5,204 nucleotides of DNA from contig DFCM01000041.1 in NCBI GenBank assembly GCA_002366995.1, positions 1-5,204 of the forward strand, written 5' to 3'. This document shows positions 1 through 5,204 of the stretch, one piece after another. Under the pieces are notes generated by a model that worked only from the letters and a program-made list of their open reading frames with translations, was not told where the DNA came from and made no database searches. Source of the DNA: a bacterium UBP3_UBA3054 (lineage in GTDB: Bacteria; Auribacterota; UBA3054). The position numbers were made by a program, and so were the translations under genes. The first letter of the stretch is position 1. Each line of letters begins with the position of its first letter.

Positions 1-654
1 TCCCTGAAGCGGGAAAAGTGCGGCCGCAAAGTCTTTTTCAACATGATGCTGATGGAAGGCTTCATCGCCATGATCTGGGCGGCCGTCGCGATGGGCGTCA
101 TGGGCAAATACGGGCTCAGCAACGCCGGCAACGCCAACAGGACTCTGGTGGAGATCGTGAACACGCTGATGGGCGACAAGGCCGGATTCATCGTCATGGC
201 GGGCTTCATAGTTCTGCCTATCACCACGGGCGGCACGACGATGAGGATACTGCGCATCATGCTCTGCGAGCTCCTCAATATCGGTTCCAGCAGAATCGGC
301 AAGACGCTTGTGGGAATCGGCATGGTCGCAGCCTCGCTCGCGCTGCTTTTCATCGTGAAGTTCCAGCCGGACGGGTTCGCCATAATCTGGCGCTATTTCG
401 CCTGGAGCAACCAGATACTCGTCGTCTTCACGCTGGCGGTCGCGACCAGCTGGTGCGTCAAGCAAAACAAGAGCATTCTCTTCACGGTCGTTCCGGGAGC
501 TTTTTACCTTTACGTCGTCTCTAGCTTCATCTTGAACGCCAAGGTCGGCTTCAACTTGAGCTGGGACGCGAGCTATCTTATCTCGGGGCTTTTGAGCCTT
601 GTTTTCATCGCGTTCTTCAGTTTTAAAAAAATAACAAGTAAAAAATCGCTATGA
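1..654 (+). CDS. cstA: CstA-family transporter, upstream paralogue (5' truncated by window edge)
   Basis: This is the C-terminal ~217 residues of a carbon-starvation CstA-family inner-membrane transporter; the family takes up peptides or pyruvate (E. coli CstA and BtsT). The frame is open from base 1, so the ATG at 43 is internal, not the start. It aligns along its length with the complete copy at 651-2114. Shared blocks include KREK, NMML, EGFIAMIWAAV, WRYFAW, PGAFYL, SSFILNAK and GFNL. About five hydrophobic segments are visible, matching the C-terminal membrane part of the family. Two differences stand out. The loop after MGVM is about 20 residues shorter than in the downstream copy. The family's SGDTALR-type motif reads TGGTTMR (codons 226-246), so the usual Asp is Gly. 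The tail is AT-rich and lysine-rich. The stop overlaps the next start as ATGA. The family assignment is firm; the substrate is unknown. Confidence 0.93.
   Translation, partial: SLKREKCGRKVFFNMMLMEGFIAMIWAAVAMGVMGKYGLSNAGNANRTLVEIVNTLMGDKAGFIVMAGFIVLPITTGGTTMRILRIMLCELLNIGSSRIGKTLVGIGMVAASLALLFIVKFQPDGFAIIWRYFAWSNQILVVFTLAVATSWCVKQNKSILFTVVPGAFYLYVVSSFILNAKVGFNLSWDASYLISGLLSLVFIAFFSFKKITSKKSL
651..654 (+). promoter_or_regulatory. ATGA stop/start overlap coupling the two cstA paralogues
   Basis: The TGA stop of the upstream copy (652-654) overlaps the ATG of the downstream copy (651-653). The preceding 30 bases are A-rich with no AGGAG-like site, so initiation most likely relies on the ribosome that has just finished the first gene. 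This is the classic arrangement for translational coupling; coupling itself is inferred. Confidence 0.75.
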
Positions 655-2114
655 TCACATTCTTAATCGGTCTCGCTATTTTAGGTTTCGGCGGCTTCGC
701 CTACGGCCTTTTCATCGAACGTTTCTTCGGAGTGTCGAACCGCAGGCCGCCGTCTGTCACGAAAAGGGACGGCGTGGACTACGTCCCCATGGCTTCCTGG
801 CGCAACGGTCTCATACACCTTTTGAACATCGCCGGAACAGGCCCGATCCTCGGCCCCATCCAGGGCATCCTCTTCGGGCCTCTGGCCTTCATCACGATAC
901 CTATAGGCTGCATTCTGGCCGGAGCCGTCCAGGACTACATGGTCGGCATGATCTCCGTCAGGAACGACGGCGAGCAGATCCAAAGCCTGGTGAAACGCTA
1001 CCTTGGCAAACGCGTGGCGGTCTTCTTCGGGATCTTCGTCTGCTTAGCCGTGCTTTTGTTCGGCGTGACCTGCGTCTATACTCCGGGCGACATTTTCATC
1101 AGGGCCGTCATGCACCAGGAAGCCGTTCTCTCCAACCAGTGGCTCTGGGTGGTCTACGGCGTCATCTTCACCTATTATCTCATCGCCACGCTCCTGCCGA
1201 TCGACAAGATCATAGGCCGCGTCTATCCCTTCATCGGGGCTTTCTTCATCTTCACGGCGCTTTTGCTTTTCCTGTACATCTTCATCATGAGGCTTCCTCT
1301 GACCGAGCTGTCCCTTTCCAACTGGAAGGGCCTGAAGCCGCACTTCTTCCCGATCTTCTTCGTGACGGTAGCCTGCGGCATCGCGAGCGGTTTCCACTCG
1401 ACGCAGGCAACCATCATCTCCCGCACCATCAAAAGGGAAAAAAGCGGCCGCTTCGTTTTCTACAACATGATGCTGCTCGAGGGGTTCATCGCCATGATCT
1501 GGGCGGCCGTCACCATGGGCTGCATCAAGCTTTTCGAGCTCGATCCCAACCAGAGCGCGAACGCGCTTCTGGCCTCCATAATCAAGGACGTGACCTTGAT
1601 CTTCAAATTCGAGCACATGAATCCCCTGAGCAACGCCATATTCCAGATCGTCAACGCCACGGTCGTCATCGGCGTGATAGTGCTGCCTATCTCCAGCGGC
1701 GACACGGCTTTGAGAGGATTAAGGCTGATGTTGGGCGAAATGTTTTCCCTTGATCAGAGCAAAGCGAAAAACCGCCTTGTCTTGAGCATCGTTATTTTTG
1801 TCCTCACCGCGGCTCTCCTTCTTACCGCTAAGTTCAGTTCCAAGGGCTTCGCCACGCTTTGGAGATATTTCGCCTGGGCCAACCAGACCATCGTCGTCTT
1901 CTCCCTCGCCATGGCCACGGCCTGGTGCATAAAGGAAGGCAAAAAGATCTGGTTCACGGTCTTGCCCGGCGCCTTCTACCTCGGCGTGACGTCAAGCTTC
2001 ATCCTGAACGCTAAAATAGGCTTCAATCTTCCCTGGACAGCCTCTTACTCCATCGCGGCCGTCCTTGTCATAGCCTACGTTTCCTATTTCATCTACAAGA
2101 AAAAGCAAGCTTAA
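651..2114 (+). CDS. cstA: CstA-family peptide/pyruvate-type transporter, complete downstream paralogue
   Basis: A complete 487-residue integral membrane protein of the CstA family, in the short form (E. coli CstA and BtsT are about 700 residues). Family hallmarks are the glycine/proline-rich stretch AGTGPILGPIQG (residues 61-72), LAGAVQDYM (89-97), the FFPIFFVTVACGIASGFHS block (232-250) followed by TQAT, EGFIAMIW (277-284), PISSGDTALR (346-355) and WRYFAWANQ (404-412). I count roughly 12-13 hydrophobic segments. Known members import peptides or pyruvate by secondary transport; the substrate here cannot be read from sequence. The ATG is set by the 4-base ATGA overlap with the preceding gene. 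No clear Shine-Dalgarno sequence precedes it, so expression is probably coupled to the upstream paralogue. Unlike that copy, it keeps the Asp in the GDTALR motif (D351) and has a longer loop at residues ~291-330. The gene symbol is family-level only. Confidence 0.95.
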   Translation: MITFLIGLAILGFGGFAYGLFIERFFGVSNRRPPSVTKRDGVDYVPMASWRNGLIHLLNIAGTGPILGPIQGILFGPLAFITIPIGCILAGAVQDYMVGMISVRNDGEQIQSLVKRYLGKRVAVFFGIFVCLAVLLFGVTCVYTPGDIFIRAVMHQEAVLSNQWLWVVYGVIFTYYLIATLLPIDKIIGRVYPFIGAFFIFTALLLFLYIFIMRLPLTELSLSNWKGLKPHFFPIFFVTVACGIASGFHSTQATIISRTIKREKSGRFVFYNMMLLEGFIAMIWAAVTMGCIKLFELDPNQSANALLASIIKDVTLIFKFEHMNPLSNAIFQIVNATVVIGVIVLPISSGDTALRGLRLMLGEMFSLDQSKAKNRLVLSIVIFVLTAALLLTAKFSSKGFATLWRYFAWANQTIVVFSLAMATAWCIKEGKKIWFTVLPGAFYLGVTSSFILNAKIGFNLPWTASYSIAAVLVIAYVSYFIYKKKQA

Positions 2115-2117
2115 ACA

Positions 2118-4469
2118 GTGACCGTACGGGAAAAAATTCTCGCCTTCCTTGAGAAGCACGGCGCGGCTATCGTCTTCACAGCCGCGTCGGTGTTATTCCT
2201 CGCCCTGCGATTCAAACTTTTCTTCAAGTACGGACTCTCCCAGGACGAGGTACTGATCATATCCCAGATCAAGACCTGGGATCCCGCGAAGATCTGGCAC
2301 TACTACGGCTTCAGGGGGCAGGGCTTTTTCCTGCAGCATTACATCTTCTACGTTCTTTCCCTGTGCGGCGTTTTCGCGAGCGTGAGCTACTTGAGGTTCA
2401 TCTGCCTTGTTGAATCCTTCCTGGGCTTCTTTTTGCTTTTCAAATTCACGAAGAAATATTACGGCGCGCTCGTCTGTTTCGGCGCGCTGCTTGTTTACGC
2501 TGTCAGCCCCTACCAGATAATCTACACGCTCTACATCCGCTTCTACGCCCTCGTGATGACGCTCGTCATCGCGGAGTGCTATTTCTACTTCGAGGCGCTG
2601 GAAAAAGAGGATTGGAAGAAACTCTGGCTGCCGGCGCTCTTCGCCGCTCTCGCTTACTGCACGCACCAGTTCAGCGTCTTCATTCAGCCGGTCTTTCTTC
2701 TGCACTTCCTCTTTTTCTGCCTTGCCCGCCGCCCGAATAAGGCAAACGCGAAATGGTTCGTCTGGGGCGCGCTTACGCTGGCTTTCATCGCGGGCCTCGC
2801 TCTCTGCGCTCCCGCCTTGGCAAAAAAGACCGGGTTGATTTTCGGTGCCAAGGACGCCTGGCTGCCGGTGAAGCTCGGCCTGGCCTCCCAGAGGCTGCAG
2901 TTCTTTTTCTGGAACGACGCCCTCCCCTTGCGCGTCTGCTCTCTGGTCTTCCTCTGGCTCAGCCTTGGTCTGGCCATTACCGCCAGGATCGCGAAAAGGG
3001 AAAAAATGCTTCCGGAGATCTTCCTTGTCTTAGGGATCGTCATCCCCTACTTTTTCCTTAGCCATTTTCATTTCGCGCATTTCTTCGACAAGCGTTATCT
3101 GGCTTTCTGGTTCCCGATCTGGACGGTCGCCTGGGTCGTCTGGCTGGAATTCCCGGCCTACGTTTTGGGCAACCTGAGAGTCCTTGAAGGTAAAACGGTG
3201 CTGCGCAACGTAAGCGCCGGAGTTTTCTTCCTGGTCTTTCTTATATCCTTCTTCCGCTTCAGCTCCCTCTTTAAGATGCGCTGGATCGAAAGCGGGAACC
3301 GCGAGGCCGTGACCTTCCTGGAAGAGCGGGCCGCAAATAAGGATCTTCCCCTTATCCTCATCAGCGAACCGGACGCCGGCTCGCGCAACAACATTCTGCC
3401 GCAATATTATTTCGACGTGCTGGACCACAAGGGAGAGGCCTGCCTCGATCTTATGACGGTCATGCGCAAGGGCGCGGCCTATGAAAAAATGGACGAGTCC
3501 GCCGTGGTCTGGGCGCAGACCGCCAAGAGGCTCAAAAAGCCCGAAGCTTTCGAGCGCTCCCAGATAGGCAGCCACGAGCTGATCTACGGAGGAACGTTCA
3601 CCAACTGGCACGACGTCGCCGAGGCCACCGCGAAGGTCATTCCTGAATCAGCAAAACTTATGCCGTCCGGTCCGCTGTATTATGAAGGCGTCCTGGACGT
3701 CGGATCGAAGGAGGCCGACGCTCATCTGCTCTCAGGCTTCTCGCACGACGAATTCGTCAGTCCCGAGGAGAACTGGACCTGGTGCGTCGGCACGAACATC
3801 ACGGCCCGCTTCATGTTCATGGGCTGCACGAACTACTGCGTCGCGGCGCGCGTCAGGGCCATCGAAAAGATGCGGGCCGACTTTTTCCTGGACGGCCAGC
3901 CGGTTGGCAGCGCTTCTATCGGCACGGCTTTCACGAACGTTCTTTTCAGGGCGAACGTCATTCCCAAACCGCGGCCCAATGGCGCTCCCCTTCTGCTGAA
4001 CGTCGTGACGAGCGGAACGAAGGTCCCGGGCCAGGTCGCGAAAGGCGTCTATGACAATCGGCCGCTTTCCCTCTGCTTCGACAAGCTTACGGTCTGTCCC
4101 GCGCCGGACGAAGAAGAGCCGGCTGCCGCCATCGGCCTTGCCGACCATAGGCCGAAAGCGCGGGAGGCGAAGGCCGGAGAACCTTTCGAGATCACGGTGC
4201 TCTGCGCCAATCTCGGAAAAACGACCTGGAAATGTCAGGGAAACGATCCCACAAGGCTTTCCCTGAGCTGGCAGCATTTCGACCACAAGGAGATCCAGGA
4301 CGACAGGATCTGGCTTCCCAGGGACGTTCCTCCCGGCGACACAGTAAGGGTGAAGTGTTCGGTCAAAGCGCCAGAAAGATCCTGCAGCGTTCTTCTCCTG
4401 GACATGGTCCACGAGAACGTCAGATTTTTCCGACAAGGTTTACTTTTGTCTGTGCAGATAGTAGAATAG
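2118..4469 (+). CDS. Family 39-like (GT-C) membrane glycosyltransferase with two extracytoplasmic C-terminal beta-sandwich domains
   Basis: A 783-residue polytopic protein. Residues ~15-385 hold about 11-12 hydrophobic segments with the pattern of the PMT/ArnT (GT39/GT83) superfamily. After TM1, the first external loop has LSQDEVL with acidic pair D43-E44, where ArnT-type enzymes carry their catalytic Asp. SPYQIIYTLYIRFYAL lies at 130-145 and KRYLAFWFP at 325-333. Such enzymes move a sugar from a polyprenyl-phosphate carrier to an acceptor outside the cytoplasm; donor and acceptor are unknown here. Residues ~390-510 form a soluble segment starting NREAVTFLEERA, common after the membrane part in this superfamily. 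Residues ~515-660 look like a carbohydrate-binding-like beta-sandwich (LLSGFS, LDGQPVG, YDNRPLSLCF). Residues ~672-783 resemble an Ig-like domain (ANLGKTTW, WLPRDVPPGDTV, LLDMVHENVRFF). The tail from 556 on has nine cysteines. The GTG start lies 3 bases after, and in frame with, the cstA stop, with no good ribosome-binding site, suggesting reinitiation. The next in-frame Met is far inside. Confidence 0.85.
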   Translation: MTVREKILAFLEKHGAAIVFTAASVLFLALRFKLFFKYGLSQDEVLIISQIKTWDPAKIWHYYGFRGQGFFLQHYIFYVLSLCGVFASVSYLRFICLVESFLGFFLLFKFTKKYYGALVCFGALLVYAVSPYQIIYTLYIRFYALVMTLVIAECYFYFEALEKEDWKKLWLPALFAALAYCTHQFSVFIQPVFLLHFLFFCLARRPNKANAKWFVWGALTLAFIAGLALCAPALAKKTGLIFGAKDAWLPVKLGLASQRLQFFFWNDALPLRVCSLVFLWLSLGLAITARIAKREKMLPEIFLVLGIVIPYFFLSHFHFAHFFDKRYLAFWFPIWTVAWVVWLEFPAYVLGNLRVLEGKTVLRNVSAGVFFLVFLISFFRFSSLFKMRWIESGNREAVTFLEERAANKDLPLILISEPDAGSRNNILPQYYFDVLDHKGEACLDLMTVMRKGAAYEKMDESAVVWAQTAKRLKKPEAFERSQIGSHELIYGGTFTNWHDVAEATAKVIPESAKLMPSGPLYYEGVLDVGSKEADAHLLSGFSHDEFVSPEENWTWCVGTNITARFMFMGCTNYCVAARVRAIEKMRADFFLDGQPVGSASIGTAFTNVLFRANVIPKPRPNGAPLLLNVVTSGTKVPGQVAKGVYDNRPLSLCFDKLTVCPAPDEEEPAAAIGLADHRPKAREAKAGEPFEITVLCANLGKTTWKCQGNDPTRLSLSWQHFDHKEIQDDRIWLPRDVPPGDTVRVKCSVKAPERSCSVLLLDMVHENVRFFRQGLLLSVQIVE
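4439..4467 (+). promoter_or_regulatory. Candidate sigma-70-type promoter for the wecE-like gene
   Basis: TTTACT (4439-4444, four of six matches to TTGACA) is followed by a 17-base spacer and TAGAAT (4462-4467, five of six matches to TATAAT). It lies in a locally AT-rich stretch at the very end of the glycosyltransferase gene and would start transcription about 18 bases before the aminotransferase ATG, just ahead of its ribosome-binding site. It is a motif match only, in an organism whose promoter rules are unknown. Confidence 0.35.
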
Positions 4470-4480
4470 AAACAAATACA

Positions 4481-4485
4481 AGGAG
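4481..4485 (+). promoter_or_regulatory. Shine-Dalgarno site of the wecE-like gene
   Basis: AGGAG with a 6-base spacer to the ATG at 4492. It is the only strong ribosome-binding site in the window and fixes the start of the aminotransferase. The two complete upstream genes lack one, so this gene is the only one here that looks built for independent initiation. Confidence 0.8.
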
Positions 4486-4491
4486 ATAGAT

Positions 4492-5204
4492 ATGCCATCA
4501 AAGATCCCCTTCAACAAACCGTATATGACGGGGCGCGAGCTCGCCCTGATAGCGGACGCCCACGCGTCACTGCACCTTTCCGGCGACGGAAAATACACCA
4601 AGCTCTGCAACGCCTGGCTTGCGGAATTATCAGGCGCCAAAGCGGCGCTTCTGACGCACTCCTGCACGGCGGCGCTGGAGATGTCCGCCCTGCTCTGCGA
4701 CATCAAGCCCGGCGACGAAGTCATCGTCCCATCCTTCACTTTCGTGACGACCGTCAGCTCTTTCGTCATGCGCGGCGCCGTGCCCGTCTTCATCGACATC
4801 AGGCCCGACACGCTCAACATGGACGAGACTAAGATCGAGGCAGCCATTACGGAAAAGACCAGAGCCATCGTGCCGGTCCACTACGCGGGCGTCGGCGCCG
4901 AGATGGACACCATTGTCGCCATCGCGAAAAAACACAACCTAATGGTCGTGGAGGACAACGCCCAGGGCGTCATGAGCTCCTTCAAAGGAAAACCCCTTGG
5001 CTCCTTCGGAAATTTGGCTGCCGTCTCCTTCCACGAGACGAAGAACATTATTTCCGGCGAAGGGGGCGCTCTCTACGTCAACGACGAAGCGCTGATAGAG
5101 AAAGCCGAGATCATAAGGGAAAAAGGCACGAACCGCGCCCGCTTCTTCCGCGGCCAGGTCGACAAATACACCTGGGAGGACCTTGGCTCCTCATATCTTC
5201 CGAG
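4492..5204 (+). CDS. wecE: dTDP-4-amino-4,6-dideoxygalactose transaminase, WecE/RffA-like (3' truncated by window edge)
   Basis: The first 237 codons of a PLP-dependent DegT/DnrJ/EryC1/StrS-family sugar aminotransferase; E. coli WecE is about 376 residues, so roughly 60% is present. Known WecE converts dTDP-4-dehydro-6-deoxyglucose plus L-glutamate to dTDP-4-amino-4,6-dideoxygalactose and 2-oxoglutarate in the cytoplasm, for enterobacterial common antigen and related glycans. Evidence starts with the IPFNKP opening (5-10) and LSGDGKYT (29-36). The PLP-phosphate loop is HSCTAALEM (56-64) and GDEVIVPSFTFV follows (74-85). IRPDTLNMDET (103-113), VPVHYAGV (127-134) and VEDNAQGVMS (153-162, D155 for the pyridine nitrogen) continue the pattern. 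FHETKN carries the Schiff-base lysine K184, and SGEGG follows. The stretch 208-236, with REKGTNR, FFRGQVDKYTW and GSSYL, closely matches E. coli WecE and sets it apart from general DegT proteins. It follows the glycosyltransferase by 22 bases. Substrate is inferred from similarity. Confidence 0.92.
   Translation, partial: MPSKIPFNKPYMTGRELALIADAHASLHLSGDGKYTKLCNAWLAELSGAKAALLTHSCTAALEMSALLCDIKPGDEVIVPSFTFVTTVSSFVMRGAVPVFIDIRPDTLNMDETKIEAAITEKTRAIVPVHYAGVGAEMDTIVAIAKKHNLMVVEDNAQGVMSSFKGKPLGSFGNLAAVSFHETKNIISGEGGALYVNDEALIEKAEIIREKGTNRARFFRGQVDKYTWEDLGSSYLP

Noticed and set aside
61..87. A 27-base exact repeat (also at 1485-1511) as a mobile or recombination element
   Set aside because: Both copies lie in the same codon register of paralogous genes and encode the same conserved membrane segment, so they reflect gene duplication and protein constraint.
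43..654. Treating the ATG at 43 as the true start of a small 203-residue protein
   Set aside because: The same frame is open to base 1 and the residues before it (KREK, GR, VFFN) match the equivalent internal region of the complete paralogue, so the gene is cut by the window edge.
1139..1753. A 204-codon open frame on the plus strand in another frame of the second cstA gene
   Set aside because: Its translation is His/Arg-rich and low in complexity, as expected for a frame-shifted reading of a membrane protein gene; the true frame has clear family motifs. A similar His/Arg-rich shadow lies at 18-524 over the first cstA gene.
3732..4436. A 234-codon open frame on the minus strand inside the glycosyltransferase gene
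   Set aside because: It is fully antisense to a well-supported gene, and its translation is rich in Arg, Asp and Val with no recognisable motif. Long antisense frames are expected opposite GC-rich third positions.
4470..4491. A terminator between the glycosyltransferase and aminotransferase genes
   Set aside because: The 22-base gap has no inverted repeat or T-run; it contains only an A-rich leader and the ribosome-binding site.

Overview
The window is GC-rich in third codon positions and fully coding on the + strand. It holds four consecutive genes, with almost no intergenic space, that look like part of one operon. Both ends are cut: the first gene lacks its 5' part and the last lacks its 3' part. 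I see no RNA gene, mobile element, CRISPR array or convincing terminator. The organism cannot be named from the sequence. A WecE-type nucleotide-sugar aminotransferase, a lipid-sugar-dependent membrane glycosyltransferase and the short (about 480-residue) form of CstA suggest a bacterium with surface glycans, probably with a Gram-negative-type envelope. This is inference only.

Layout. Positions 1-654 encode the C-terminal ~217 residues of a CstA-family transporter. It overlaps by 4 bases (ATGA) a second, complete CstA-family gene at 651-2114 (487 aa), clearly a paralogue of the first. Three bases after its stop, a GTG start opens a 783-aa protein (2118-4469). This protein has a GT-C/family 39-like membrane glycosyltransferase half fused to a long extracytoplasmic region with two apparent beta-sandwich domains. 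After a 22-base gap with a good Shine-Dalgarno sequence, the first 237 codons of a wecE/rffA-like gene run off the end (4492-5204). A candidate sigma-70-type promoter (4439-4467) sits in the last codons of the glycosyltransferase gene, so the aminotransferase may have its own transcription start.

Function. CstA-family proteins import peptides or pyruvate. WecE makes dTDP-4-amino-4,6-dideoxygalactose, a surface-glycan precursor. GT-C enzymes move sugars from polyprenyl-phosphate carriers to acceptors outside the cytoplasm. The last two genes fit one surface glycan or glycolipid pathway. The tandem transporters have no obvious link to that pathway except that the coding is contiguous and probably translationally coupled. 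The most notable points are the tandem cstA pair, with a key motif Asp replaced by Gly in the upstream copy, and the cysteine-rich double-domain tail of the glycosyltransferase. I found nothing that I can claim as a wholly new system.
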